From AP-15 sp963772295 (GTDB lineage: Bacteria > Pseudomonadota > Alphaproteobacteria > ATCC43930 > CGMCC-115725), in contig CAVYWO010000019.1 in assembly GCA_963772295.1 (NCBI GenBank), positions 62,001 through 126,000 on the forward strand: DNA of 64,000 nt. The letters are read 5' to 3'. Below are positions 25,196 to 36,660 of this stretch, piece by piece; the first letter of the stretch is position 1, and each line of letters starts with the position of its first letter. The notes beneath the pieces were generated by a model. That model searched no databases. It worked only from the letters and a program-made list of their open reading frames with translations, and was not told where the DNA came from. Both the position numbers and the translations under genes were made by a program.

Positions 25196-27826
25196 CTAAT
25201 CCGCCCCGGCCATCTTGACCACGCGTCCGGTCGATGCTCTGCGCACCGCCTCGCTCGGCCGCACCTCGCCGTCGGTCGGATCGGCGCTCTCGTGGCGAAC
25301 CGCCAAAGCCATGACCTCGGCGTCCTTCGCTCCGGCCGCATAGGCGCCCGCCAGGCGGAGCGCGATCGACCCGATGCTGGTGCCCTCGGCAAGCGACATC
25401 AGCGGCAGATCGATCCGCAACCGGCTTTCGAGGGCGAGGCGAAGCTCGACCGCCATCAGCGAGTCCATCCCCAATTGCGACAGCGGGCGAGCGGGATCGA
25501 TGTCGCCGGCCGGCAGCCGCAAGATCCCGGCCGCCTCCTCGGTGACGACCGTGACCAAGAGGGCCAGCGCCGCTTCTCTGTCCAACGAAGCGAGGCGATC
25601 GGCGAGCGACTCGTCGAACGAGGACGAGCCGATCTTGGCCCGGATTTCGGAAAACAACGGAGAGGCGAGGATCGGCAGCAGCCGTCGCGCCTCGCCCCAG
25701 TTGGCGTCGGCGAAGCCGGCCATCGGCAGGCCGCTGGCGATCAGGGCCGGCAACCCGGAGAGAGCCTGTGCCGCCGGCAGGGGTCTAGCGCCGAGCCGTC
25801 GCGCGAGGTTGTCGCGAATTTCGGGCCGAGCGGCGAGATAGCCGGCGTCGGCGATCGGTCCCCAGGCCACCGTCAACGCCGGCCGTCCGGCGGCCCGCCA
25901 GTGACGGGCGAGGGCTTCGAGCGCCAGGCTTGCAGCCACATAGACACCCTGTCCCGGTGCGCCGAGGAGGGTCGTCGCCGACGAGAACATCAAGAACATC
26001 TCGATCGGATCCGCGCTCGTCAACGCGTCGAGTGCCAGCGCGCCGCCGAGCTTGGGACCCAGGACCGCGGCGGCGCGAGCCGAATCGATGTCGCCGGTCA
26101 AGCCGTCGTCGATCGATGCGGCGGCGTGCACGATCCCGCGCAACGGCGGTTGTTGAACCCGGATCAGGCCGAGGACGGCGGCGAGCGATGCCCGATCGGC
26201 GACATCGCCGCGATACACCTCGACGCGGGCCCCCTCAGCCTCCAGCTCGGCGACTCGCTCGCTGCACCCCGGCGTGTCCGAGCCGCGACGGCCGAGGAGT
26301 GCGATCGAGCCAGCGCCGCGGGCGACGAGCCAGCGCGCCGCGGCAAAGCCGAAGCCGTCGATCCCGCCGGTGACTAAGTAGGTCCCGTCGCGGCGGGCCA
26401 CGAACTCCGGCGGCTGGCGCAGGCGTACCCCCTCGTGCGCGCCCGGCACCAGCACCAGCTTGCCGATGTGACCCGACGACTGCATCAGCCGAAAGGCGTC
26501 GTCGATTTCGGAGTAGGAGAAGGTCCGGTGCGCCAGCGGCCGGATCTCGCCCCGGTCCAGCTTCGTCGCGATCTCGGCCAAGAGATCGCGGGCCAGATCT
26601 GGCCGCCGCAGCGGCAGTTGATCGATGTCGATCGCGAAATAAGAAACATTCTGCCGCAGCGGGCGCAGATGGAAGCGGCGGTTGAGGTAGAAATCGCGCT
26701 TGCCCAGCTCGAGGAAGCGGCCGAACGGCCTGAGCAGCTCGACGCTGCGCTCCATTGCCTCGCCGCTTAGCGAGTTTAGGACGACATCGACGCCGCGGCC
26801 GCCGGTAAGTTCGCGGATCGCGTCGGCAAAAGCCAGGCTGCGCGAATCGAGAACATGATCCGCGCCGGCCACGCGCAGAAATGCCCGCTTCGCCTTCGAC
26901 CCGGCGGTCGCGGTCACGACCGCCCCGCAATGCTTTGCATATTGGATGGCGGCGAGCCCGACGCCGCCGGCAGCGGCATGGATCAGGACGTGCTCGCCGG
27001 GCTTTAATTTCGCGAGGTGACCGAGGGCATAGATCGCGGTGACGAACGCGACCGGGATCGTCGCCGCCGCGGCAAAGCTCGTTCCATCCGGGACCCGCAC
27101 CACGGCATCGGCAACGGTTACGACACGGCGGCCAAGCGCCGCCGGGGCGAAGGCCATGACCCGGTCGCCGACCGCCAATCCCTCGACCGCAGCTCCGAGG
27201 GAACGAACGATGCCGGCGCATTCAAGGCCAAGGGCGGGACCGGCGAAGCCGTCGATCAAGGCCTCCTCCGGCAACAGGTCCATGGCCCACATCATGTCGC
27301 GGAAGTTTAGGCCCGCGGCGCGGACCTCGATTTCGACCTCGGCCGGTCCCACGGCTTGCGGCGGACGAATTTCCCAGCCCAACGAGTCGATGCCGCCCGG
27401 CTGACCGGCCAACAGGCCCAGCGGATCGGTCGGCGCCGCCCAGCGCGGAGGCAGACCGGTGCGCAACCGCGGCACATGCCGTCCTTGCGGCGTCCAGACG
27501 ACCTCGGTCTCGCGCGTGTCGGCCGCCAATTCGCCGGCAATCAGCCGCGCCCGTTCGGTCGGCGCGGCGCTGCCGGGAAGATCGAGCAGGCGCACCGACA
27601 AGCCCGGCATCTCGTTGATCAGGACGCGCGCCAGCCCCCAAAGGGCGGCGCCGACCGCGGCGTCCTCGGCGTGTTCCGCGGCCGGCTGCTGCGCGTCTGA
27701 AGTGACGACCCAAAGCTGAACCTGCCGCGGTGCCGCCCGGGACGCAAGCCGCGCCAGTCGTTCGAGCTGACGCGCGGCACGATTGACGCCGTCTCTCTGA
27801 TCGCCGCCCGGGGCCTCGAGGAACAT
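25196..27826 (-). CDS. polyketide synthase, 3' part (ER-KR-ACP)
   Basis: These 876 residues continue the PKS after a frameshift at about 27880-27905. They hold the second half of the KR structural region (LWVVTSDAQ), an enoylreductase (AGLNFRDMM; NADPH site HAAAGGVGLAAIQYAK; VLNSLSGEAMERS), a ketoreductase (TGGIDGFGFAA; Ser in FSSATTLLG and Tyr in GQGVYVAAS) and a C-terminal ACP with phosphopantetheine Ser in LGMDSLMAVEL. The frame is open upstream of the ATG (DAAGRNDGECDDGESGD), matching the expected join. There is no thioesterase domain, which fits release by the oxoamine synthase encoded just downstream. Confidence 0.9.
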   Translation of the reverse strand: MFLEAPGGDQRDGVNRAARQLERLARLASRAAPRQVQLWVVTSDAQQPAAEHAEDAAVGAALWGLARVLINEMPGLSVRLLDLPGSAAPTERARLIAGELAADTRETEVVWTPQGRHVPRLRTGLPPRWAAPTDPLGLLAGQPGGIDSLGWEIRPPQAVGPAEVEIEVRAAGLNFRDMMWAMDLLPEEALIDGFAGPALGLECAGIVRSLGAAVEGLAVGDRVMAFAPAALGRRVVTVADAVVRVPDGTSFAAAATIPVAFVTAIYALGHLAKLKPGEHVLIHAAAGGVGLAAIQYAKHCGAVVTATAGSKAKRAFLRVAGADHVLDSRSLAFADAIRELTGGRGVDVVLNSLSGEAMERSVELLRPFGRFLELGKRDFYLNRRFHLRPLRQNVSYFAIDIDQLPLRRPDLARDLLAEIATKLDRGEIRPLAHRTFSYSEIDDAFRLMQSSGHIGKLVLVPGAHEGVRLRQPPEFVARRDGTYLVTGGIDGFGFAAARWLVARGAGSIALLGRRGSDTPGCSERVAELEAEGARVEVYRGDVADRASLAAVLGLIRVQQPPLRGIVHAAASIDDGLTGDIDSARAAAVLGPKLGGALALDALTSADPIEMFLMFSSATTLLGAPGQGVYVAASLALEALARHWRAAGRPALTVAWGPIADAGYLAARPEIRDNLARRLGARPLPAAQALSGLPALIASGLPMAGFADANWGEARRLLPILASPLFSEIRAKIGSSSFDESLADRLASLDREAALALLVTVVTEEAAGILRLPAGDIDPARPLSQLGMDSLMAVELRLALESRLRIDLPLMSLAEGTSIGSIALRLAGAYAAGAKDAEVMALAVRHESADPTDGEVRPSEAVRRASTGRVVKMAGAD

Positions 27827-27860
27827 AATGTCGCCGCTCTCGCCGTCATCGCATTCGCCG

Positions 27861-30800
27861 TCATTCCGTCCCGCCGCATCGAAGGCGGGATGGCGCCGGC
27901 GCTCGAACTCGATGGTCAGCCGCGATCAGCTGCGCTTCGACGGCGGCGGCGAAGACGTTTTCCTCGGCAAAGAGGGTGATCATCCGCGGCCTTGGCGGGG
28001 CGCCGGCGGCCGGACCGGCGCGCCGCGGCGCGAGGCCCCAGAATACGGCACTGGGCCAGGGTGCCGAGGCCAGCGCCGCCGCTCCGGCCGCACGATACCC
28101 GCTCGCCGCCAATTCGGCTCGCCATTCCTCACCGGAGCGGAGCGGGGATACCCCGCGGCTGTCCCACCAGCCCTCGATTTGTCCGAACACGGCATCCCAA
28201 AAGGTGTTGGGTCCCGGCTCGGCCGCCAGGAACGCCCCGTCCGGCGCCAGGAGGTCGGCCAGCTCGCCGAACAGCGCCGCATCGAGCTGCAAGCGGGCAC
28301 ACGCATTGACCGCGATGATCAGATCGAACGACGATCCTGCGAGCCGCTCGCTGTCCTCGCCCGGCGACCAACAGCAGGCGGCAAACCCGGGGCAATCGAC
28401 CCCAAGAACCTCGAGCCTCGCAACGAGATCGGGATCGGCGTTTGTCGCGCGATAAATGACCGCCACCTCGCTCTGCGCCAGGCGGTCGATGACGCGGCGC
28501 GTGGCACCGCCGCGCGCACCGAGCTCGAGAATGCGCAGCCGCCGGTCCTTCGGCCATTTTTCGGCGATTTCCCGAAGCGCCTCGCACAGCAGATCGATCC
28601 CGGCGACGCTTGCTGGCGAGCCCTGAAGCAAATGGTCGACCGCCGGCGAGAGCCATGACGGCGGCGACCGCGGCCCGGCGGCGAGCACCTTCGGCAAGCC
28701 GTCGATCGATGTCGCCGCCAGCGAGAGCTCGGCGACGAGGTCCGGAGCGTCGGCCAGCAGCCGGCGCCAGATTTGCGACGGCTCCGGCAACTCCCCGGCC
28801 GGTTCGAGCTGCCATTCCGAGCCTCTTTCGCTTGCCGCGCCGAGCCGCTGCAGCGATCTGAGCAAGCATTCGGCAACGCCGGTCGATGCCGAGGACAACC
28901 GCCCGGCATCGACCAGTTCGCGGACCGAGAAGGGGCGATCCGACAAAACCAGACGGCGCAGCGCCGACAAGCCGATCGAACCGACCAGGGCCTCGAGCAG
29001 CGGCGCCTCGTCGCTCCGCCGCCGATCGGCCGCAAAGGGACCGGCGAGACGCACCAAGAGCAGACCGAGCCGATCGCGCAGACCGGTGTCGGCCTCGCCA
29101 AGCGGCGACGGCACGAGATCGACCCGCAGCGCGCGGTCTTCGAGGTTGCCGCGCCGTGTCAGATCGACGCGCCGCAGCCAGCATTCGACCACCTCCGCCA
29201 CGACCTCCCCTGCCGCATCGCAGAGGGCGAGATCTGCCGAGATCGAACGAACGCCGATGCGGGTGAGTCGCGCCCGGGCAAGCACCGGGACCCGTCCGAA
29301 CGGCGCCAACAGCCGAACCCGTTTGAAACGCCACGGCAGAAAGGCGGCCCCCGGCAGTTCGCGCCGGCGATCGGCCAGCAGCGCGAGGAGCCCCTGGAGC
29401 GCGCCGTCGAGCAGGGCGGGGTGCAAGAGGTATGGCTCGAGCGGTTCGCCGATCGGGGCCGGATCGAGATGGACCAACGCCTGATTGGCGCCGGAAAGCG
29501 CCACCCGGGCGACGGTTCGAAACCGTCTCCCGTATTCGAGGCCGGTCTCTTGGGCGAGGCGATAGAGCGCGTCGCCGTCGAGCTGGATACGCTCGCCTGT
29601 ACGCTCGGCCCATTCGAGGATCGGCCGCGCCTCGGTCGCAACCGCGATGCGGCCGACGGCATGAACCGTCATCGGATCGCTCGACAGCCGCGGGCAGCTC
29701 GCCAGCTCCCACTCGCCATCCTCGGAACCGACCGTGGTCCGCAACGAGCGCATCCTGCCTTTGTCGAACGGCAACGGCCGGCGCAGCTCGACTTCGAACG
29801 CCTCGACCGCCGGTGCGTCCGGCCACTGGCACCGGGCGGCCGCGAGCGCGACTTCGATAAAGGCGGCGGCGGGGAAGACCGCAGCCCCCTCGATCGCATG
29901 GTCGGCGATCCAGGGCACGATCTGTTCATCAAGATGGTTGGTCCAGCATGTCAGCGGACCCGCTTGCCGAAAGCCGAGCAGCGGGTGGTCGAACGGCCGG
30001 TTTGTCAGATTGAGCGCCTCGGGTGTTTGGCTGAACCAGAACCGCGTCCGCTGCCACGGATAAAGGGGTACGCCCCGCGGCTCGGTCGGGCCGTCGAAGA
30101 TCGGCGCGCTGCTCAAATCGAACCCGGCGGCATGACAACGCGCCGCGATCGTCGGAAACGGATCCTCGCCAGTGTCGGCTCGCGACAGGCTCATCAGCAC
30201 CCGGCCCTGAACGTCGGCGGCGCGCAGCGCATCGCGCAGGTAGGACTGCAGAATGGCGCTGGGACCGATCTCGACGAAAATGCGATAGCCCTCGCCGATC
30301 AGTCGACCCGCGGCCTCGGCGAAGCGAACCGGATGCCTGATGTTGCGCCACCAGTGCTCCGGTCCAAGGATTTCGCCATCGACCGGGGCGCCGGTTACGG
30401 TCGAGACGATCCTTGTCGACGGCCGGCTCGAGGAGACGCCGGAAAGGTCCGTCACCAGGCCGGCCCGGATCGACTCCATCTCCTCCGAGTGAAAGGCATA
30501 ATCCAGATCCAGCGGGCGAAACCATAGACCGCGACGCCGCGCCTCGCTCTCGAGCCGCTCGATTTCCCGGTTCGGCCCCGAAACGGTCAGGGAGTGCGCG
30601 GTATTGACGGCCGCTATTTCCGCCCGGCTGTCGAGCTCGGCCAGCAGCTCGCGGGCCGCATCCTCGGACAGCGCGAGCGCCGCCATCCGACCCTTGCCGC
30701 GGGTCCGCTGTTGATGGTGACTGCGCCAGACGACGATGCGGGCGGCATCGTCCAGCGACAGCGCGCCTGCGGCCCAAGCGGCTGCGATCTCGCCGACGCT

Positions 30801-32651
30801 GTGCCCGAAATGGCCGGACGCGGCGACGCCGGCCTGCCGCAGTGCCTCGACAATGCCGACTTGGATCGCGAACAGCAGCGGCTGGGCGATGTCGGCGCGG
30901 GCAACCTGCTCCGCATCGACACCGGCCTCGATCAGCTCGACCGCGGACCACCCGAGCTGCGTCCGCAACACGCGGTCGACCTGCGCCAAGGCAGTGCGAA
31001 AGGTGGCATTCGAGCGCAGAGCGTGCTGAGCCATGCCGGCGAACTGCGCTCCGTTTCCGGAGAAGACAAAAGCGAGCTTGCCGTCGGCGACCGCGGTTCC
31101 GGCAATGATCGCCGTCGGCGAAGCGCCGTCCAGAAAATCGGTAAGCAAGCCGGCGGTCGACGCCGCGCTGTGGCCGAGAGCGACCAGCCGGTGCGGCTGA
31201 TGATCGCGCTGGCGGGCCGCCGCCCGGAGCAGGGCAGGCACCCGTGCGGCAGGGGTATCGATCAGCTTGTCGCGCCAGTTGCGAGCCAATTCGCGCAGCG
31301 ACACCTCGGTCCGAGCCGAGATCAGCAGCGGCGGAAGCGACGTCGGCAGCTGCGGCTCCGCCTCCTGCCGCGGGGCCGCGCCGAGAATGACATGGGCGTT
31401 TGTTCCGCCAAAGCCGAAGGCGTTGACGCCGGCGCAGGGCAGTGCCGCGGTCGAAGGTATCGGCTCGACCGCGCTGACCAGCCTTAGGTTCAACGCTTTG
31501 AATGGAATCTGCGGATTTGGCGTCTCGCAATGCAGGCTCGGCGGGAGGATTCGCTGCTCCAGCGCAAGCGCCGCCTTGAGCAGCCCCGCCATCCCGGAAG
31601 CCGGCTCCAGATGACCGATATTGGTCTTGACCGAGCCGATCGGCAGCGGTTCGGAGCGGCCCTGTCCAAGTGTCCGGCCGACAGCGGCGGCTTCGATGGG
31701 ATCGCCGACCGGCGTCCCGGTTCCATGCATTTCGAAAAAGGCCACGTCGTCCGCGGCGATTGCGGCACCGGCATAGACCGAGCGCAGCAGCGCGGCTTGC
31801 GCCGCTTCGCTCGGCAGCGACATGCCGATCGTCCTACCGTCTGAATTGACGCCGGAGCCGAGCACGACGGCTCGAACGGGATTGCCGTCGGCGAGCGCTG
31901 CAGCAAGCGGCTTGAGGATGACCGCCGCACCGCCTTCGCCCCGAACATAGCCGTCGGCACGCTCGTCGAAGGCGTAGCAGCGGCCCCGCCGCGACAGCAT
32001 CGACGCGCGGCAGAAGCCGAGGAAGGGGTAGGGGGCGAGCAGGAGATTGATGCCGCCGACGATGGCACTGCCGATCCGTTCGGCGCGGATGGCCTCGCAC
32101 GCCTCATGAAACGCGACGAGCGCCGATGAACAGGCGGTGTCGACGGTCAGGCTCGGCCCGCGCAAATCGAACGTGTAGGAAATGCGGTTGGCCAGGATGC
32201 TGAGCGTGTTGCCGATCATAAAATAAGCATCGCCCCCGGCCGGATCGCCGAGCGTCAGATCGGAATAATCGGTCGACGACGCCCCGATATAGACACCGGT
32301 ACCGCTGCCGGCGAGCTTCGCCGCAGAAACTCCGCCGTCTTCGAGCGCATGCCACACGAGTTCCAGCAGCAGCCGCTGCTGCGGGTCCATCTGCATCGCC
32401 TCGCGCGGCGAAATCCCGAAAAACGACGGCTCGAACAGGTCGACATCGGGGATGAGCCCAGCTGACCATGTGTAGCTCTTGCCGGGTACGCCGCGTTCCG
32501 GATGAAAATAAAAACGGGTCGACCACCGCTCGCCGCCCACCTCGGAAACCGCATCGCCGGCGGCGACGAGCAGCTGCCAAAATTGCTCCAGGCTTGCGGC
32601 GCCCGGAAACCGGCACGACGCCCCGACGATCGCGATTGGTCCGTCACTCAT
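27861..32651 (-). CDS. polyketide synthase, 5' part (KS-AT-DH-MT)
   Basis: The ATG at 32651 gives MSDGPIAIVGASCRFPGA, a canonical ketosynthase start. KS (about 1-430) has Cys near 172 in DTACSSALVAF, plus the His motifs EMHGTGTPVGDP and NIGHLEPASG. AT (about 530-850) has GHSVGEIAAAW and YAFH, the latter favouring malonyl-CoA. DH (about 890-1160) has HAIEGAAVFP and HPALLDGALQ. An MT domain (about 1290-1480) has a degenerate SAM loop LELGARGGATR. The frame then ends abruptly within the KR structural region. With the 3' part it makes a single highly reducing module of about 2490 aa. Confidence 0.92.
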   Translation of the reverse strand: MSDGPIAIVGASCRFPGAASLEQFWQLLVAAGDAVSEVGGERWSTRFYFHPERGVPGKSYTWSAGLIPDVDLFEPSFFGISPREAMQMDPQQRLLLELVWHALEDGGVSAAKLAGSGTGVYIGASSTDYSDLTLGDPAGGDAYFMIGNTLSILANRISYTFDLRGPSLTVDTACSSALVAFHEACEAIRAERIGSAIVGGINLLLAPYPFLGFCRASMLSRRGRCYAFDERADGYVRGEGGAAVILKPLAAALADGNPVRAVVLGSGVNSDGRTIGMSLPSEAAQAALLRSVYAGAAIAADDVAFFEMHGTGTPVGDPIEAAAVGRTLGQGRSEPLPIGSVKTNIGHLEPASGMAGLLKAALALEQRILPPSLHCETPNPQIPFKALNLRLVSAVEPIPSTAALPCAGVNAFGFGGTNAHVILGAAPRQEAEPQLPTSLPPLLISARTEVSLRELARNWRDKLIDTPAARVPALLRAAARQRDHQPHRLVALGHSAASTAGLLTDFLDGASPTAIIAGTAVADGKLAFVFSGNGAQFAGMAQHALRSNATFRTALAQVDRVLRTQLGWSAVELIEAGVDAEQVARADIAQPLLFAIQVGIVEALRQAGVAASGHFGHSVGEIAAAWAAGALSLDDAARIVVWRSHHQQRTRGKGRMAALALSEDAARELLAELDSRAEIAAVNTAHSLTVSGPNREIERLESEARRRGLWFRPLDLDYAFHSEEMESIRAGLVTDLSGVSSSRPSTRIVSTVTGAPVDGEILGPEHWWRNIRHPVRFAEAAGRLIGEGYRIFVEIGPSAILQSYLRDALRAADVQGRVLMSLSRADTGEDPFPTIAARCHAAGFDLSSAPIFDGPTEPRGVPLYPWQRTRFWFSQTPEALNLTNRPFDHPLLGFRQAGPLTCWTNHLDEQIVPWIADHAIEGAAVFPAAAFIEVALAAARCQWPDAPAVEAFEVELRRPLPFDKGRMRSLRTTVGSEDGEWELASCPRLSSDPMTVHAVGRIAVATEARPILEWAERTGERIQLDGDALYRLAQETGLEYGRRFRTVARVALSGANQALVHLDPAPIGEPLEPYLLHPALLDGALQGLLALLADRRRELPGAAFLPWRFKRVRLLAPFGRVPVLARARLTRIGVRSISADLALCDAAGEVVAEVVECWLRRVDLTRRGNLEDRALRVDLVPSPLGEADTGLRDRLGLLLVRLAGPFAADRRRSDEAPLLEALVGSIGLSALRRLVLSDRPFSVRELVDAGRLSSASTGVAECLLRSLQRLGAASERGSEWQLEPAGELPEPSQIWRRLLADAPDLVAELSLAATSIDGLPKVLAAGPRSPPSWLSPAVDHLLQGSPASVAGIDLLCEALREIAEKWPKDRRLRILELGARGGATRRVIDRLAQSEVAVIYRATNADPDLVARLEVLGVDCPGFAACCWSPGEDSERLAGSSFDLIIAVNACARLQLDAALFGELADLLAPDGAFLAAEPGPNTFWDAVFGQIEGWWDSRGVSPLRSGEEWRAELAASGYRAAGAAALASAPWPSAVFWGLAPRRAGPAAGAPPRPRMITLFAEENVFAAAVEAQLIAADHRVRAPAPSRLRCGGTE

Positions 32652-32845
32652 GGCGCAGTGACAAATCCGCAACGGTTGCTCCGGCTTGCCGATAACGCGC
32701 TCGTGACCAGCGCGATATCGTCTGCCCTCCCCCGACTGCCAGCCCCCTCCATGCTCCCCCCGTCATCGAAGTTGTCAGTCGAAGCGTCTGTCACTGAGTT
32801 GGCGGGCGCGCTCCATCCCCAATTCTCCTCGTCGAAGTTCGTCAC
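32648..32845 (-). CDS. small acidic ORF overlapping the PKS start
   Basis: A 65-codon frame begins at GTG 32845 (VTNFDEENWGWSAPANSV) and ends in TGA overlapping the PKS ATG by four bases. It is acidic at its N-terminus (FDEENW, DNFDDGG), has no membrane segment and matches no family I know. The overlap suggests translational coupling to the PKS. The alternative is chance in an upstream leader: no strong ribosome site is visible and the DNA has a mixed composition. The rest of the gap to 33072 shows no gene. Confidence 0.3.
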   Translation of the reverse strand: MTNFDEENWGWSAPANSVTDASTDNFDDGGSMEGAGSRGRADDIALVTSALSASRSNRCGFVTAP

Positions 32846-33072
32846 AATGTCAACCGCAGCGAACCAATTGCGAAAATTTCTGACGGGGCAGGTTGTGTCA
32901 AAAGGCTACCAAATTTAGCGCGGGAATTAGCGCCGGCGGCGTCACCGCCCCCTGCGGACGGCAGCGCCCCGGTGAGGCGCGGCGAGGATGAAGGGCGCTT
33001 GGATCAGCCGCGGGGCGCCGAAAATTCGCCCGAAGTCGTCACGATTCGTCGGCTCATCGCGCGCCGCCAGCC

Positions 33073-34140
33073 TCAATTGAGCCGCAGCTCGACGATGTGC
33101 TTCGGGTCGGGCTGCAATTCGCCGCGCTCAACCCGGGTGACGATGTCGGTCAGGATCTTGTTGGCCGGCGTCGGGATGCCGACCTCGTCGCCCTTGCGCA
33201 CGACAAAGCCGTTGAGGAACTGGATTTCGGTGCGGCGTCCCTTGACCATGTCCTGGCCCATCGACGGGCGATGCGCGCCGCCTCCCGGCCGGTTGGCTTG
33301 AGCGAGGCGGTGCGCGTCGATTTCCTTGGTGGCGTCGACGTCGCCTTCGCCGGCGCGGGCGATCGTCTCCGGGTCCATGTGACTGACCTCGTCGAAGGTG
33401 TAGCCGAGCGCCTGGCCGACGCGGATCGCCTCACTCCCGAGCCGGGTCGAAAAATGCCGGATGGCGTCGTTCTCGATCATGTCGCGGGCGATCAGGCCGG
33501 TGCAGGCGGAGAGCCCGTTGCCCATCACGTTGGTGACGAGCTTCGACCAGCGCTCGCCCCACAAATTCTCTGTCACCATGGCGCTGTCGGCATAGCCGAG
33601 GAGGCGGCAGACCTGGCGCGCGCGATCGGTGACGCGGCCATGCACCTCGCCTACCCGGAACACGGTGTGGCCGGCGCCCGATTTGCCGGCGGCGCGGCGC
33701 ACCTGCCCCGGTGCATGGAGTTCGACCGTGATCGAGCTGGCGATCGAGCCCAATGTCCTGCCCCAGCCGACGATGCCGGCGATCGTCTCCTCGTTCATGC
33801 AGTTCTGCAGGGAGACGACAAAGCCGGACGGCGCCAGGTACTGCTTGATCAAGGCGGTCGCCCACGGGGTGTCGTAAGATTTCATGCAGATAAACGCGAT
33901 GTCGATCGGCGCCTCTTTGGCGAGCTGTTGCGCCTCGGTCAGGTGCAGCGCGCGCGGTTTGACGGTAAACGGCTCGATGTCGCGGAGGTGGGTGATGCGA
34001 AGCCCTTCATTGCGGATGGCTTCAACGTTTTCGGGCCACGGATCGATATAGGTGACGTCCTCGCCGGCCTGCACCATGTGCGCTCCGGCATAGCCGCCGA
34101 CGGCACCGGCGCCGACGATGGCAATCTTGTTTTTTGGCAT
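33073..34140 (-). CDS. ketopantoate reductase family (PanE/ApbA-like) oxidoreductase
   Basis: This 355-aa NAD(P)-dependent oxidoreductase starts at ATG 34140, directly before the Rossmann motif IVGAGAVGGYAGAHM; the longer frame adds an unrelated 45-residue tail. Conserved segments are IAFICMKSYDTPWA, VSLQNCMNEETIAG and, in the C-terminal helical domain, ERWSKLVTNVMGNGLSA and RRTEIQFLNGFVVRKG. At about 350 residues it is longer than true PanE (about 300), so another 2-hydroxy acid may be the substrate and it need not serve pantothenate. It stands alone, convergent with nothing obvious. Confidence 0.88.
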   Translation of the reverse strand: MPKNKIAIVGAGAVGGYAGAHMVQAGEDVTYIDPWPENVEAIRNEGLRITHLRDIEPFTVKPRALHLTEAQQLAKEAPIDIAFICMKSYDTPWATALIKQYLAPSGFVVSLQNCMNEETIAGIVGWGRTLGSIASSITVELHAPGQVRRAAGKSGAGHTVFRVGEVHGRVTDRARQVCRLLGYADSAMVTENLWGERWSKLVTNVMGNGLSACTGLIARDMIENDAIRHFSTRLGSEAIRVGQALGYTFDEVSHMDPETIARAGEGDVDATKEIDAHRLAQANRPGGGAHRPSMGQDMVKGRRTEIQFLNGFVVRKGDEVGIPTPANKILTDIVTRVERGELQPDPKHIVELRLN

Positions 34141-34284
34141 TCGTCTTCTCCCGTATCGAGCCGATCGCGCCGCAGGCAGGGCCGCCGATCCTAATACGGC
34201 GATGCGGCGCACGTCACCCATCGCGTCGGCGACGCCGGGCCGCGGCTGCTGCGGCGCAGCAATGACGCGCGGCATCCACCCGAA

Positions 34285-34447
34285 ATTCCCTCAGCTGAGC
34301 GAATTTCGCCCGTTTTTGCGCGTTGAAGCGCTGCGCACTGCGATCTCAGCTTATTGATAACGATAAGCAATTTTCCGCGACACGGGCAAGGCCGAGCGGT
34401 TTCCTGAGGGATCTCTGAGGGAATTATCGGCAGGGGCTGAGGGATTT
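34285..34447. repeat. CCCTCAG/CTGAGGG short-repeat cluster
   Basis: attccctcag lies at 34285-34294, and CTGAGGG recurs at 34404, 34415 and 34437 on the opposite strand. Spacing is irregular, so it is not a CRISPR. A related cluster of TTCCCG repeats lies on the other side of the helicase/DUF499 remnant (37097-37256), suggesting that both mark the border of one element. Confidence 0.45.
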
Positions 34448-34814
34448 CGGCGCAGCGCCGAGCCGACGCGCCGGGCCGCATCGTCCGGGCCTGTCTCTTG
34501 CGATCCTAGCAACATATATCACATTGCGACCGGATTGACAATGCTGCTGTAGGCGCCGGCCTGTCGCGCCAGCGCGAGACCGGCTCTCACCCGATGGTTC
34601 TGTGGCTCTTGCCCATGCTACGATCAAACGAGCGGCCGCCTTGGCCTTGCCATATCCCTCGCCGTGGGTCCTCTTTCCAGACGCGAGATCGGTCCACGAG
34701 GCGAAAGCAGGTTCCGGGTGGGGGACCGATGACAAGCAGGTGCGGTGGCCGCTTCCCGGTGGCCGGCGGTAACGGCTCCGAGCCAACCCAGGGAGGATGC
34801 AGCCGTGACGCCCG

Positions 34815-35055
34815 CTGCTCAGCCGGCCCGCTGCTCAGCCGGAAGGTGAGACGGCTACATGATCCCGTCGGTGAGATCAGCCGCAGCGATCTCGCTCAAC
34901 TCGAAAGGGGTGCCTACTGCGCCAGCCCCCAGATCATCGGCCGTTTGGCCGACGCGCCTGGCATCGAGCCGGCGAAGTTGCCAAGGCTACCACGGCCGCC
35001 GCCCCGCAACCTCCAACGGCGGCGCCGCCGGGCTACGTTCGTCAAACGCCAGTAG
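34815..35055 (+). pseudogene. possible HTH (XRE) regulator remnant
   Basis: One frame reads ISRSDLAQLERGAYCASPQ followed by IIGRLADAPGIEPAKL, which resembles the recognition helix and end of an XRE/Cro-CI domain (pattern LA-LERG-SP-LA-ALGIEP-L). The first helices are not recognisable, and the tail is a low-complexity Pro/Arg stretch. It is either a decayed repressor of the adjacent element or a coincidence. Confidence 0.25.
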
Positions 35056-35124
35056 CCTTGCCAACACAAAGCGGTTCGGCTCTACTCAAACGCGCGGCAT
35101 CCCGCAGGAAAAATTGGCCGGCGC

Positions 35125-36660
<1,536 letters not shown>

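Larger units (their letters stand above)
34141..35124 (+). other. gene-poor stretch before helicase remnant
   Basis: These 984 bases hold no intact gene. They contain a cluster of CTGAGGG repeats (34285-34447) and a possible remnant of a Cro/CI-type repressor around 34860-35010. The sequence between 34490 and 34860 shows no coding signature I trust. Confidence 0.5.
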
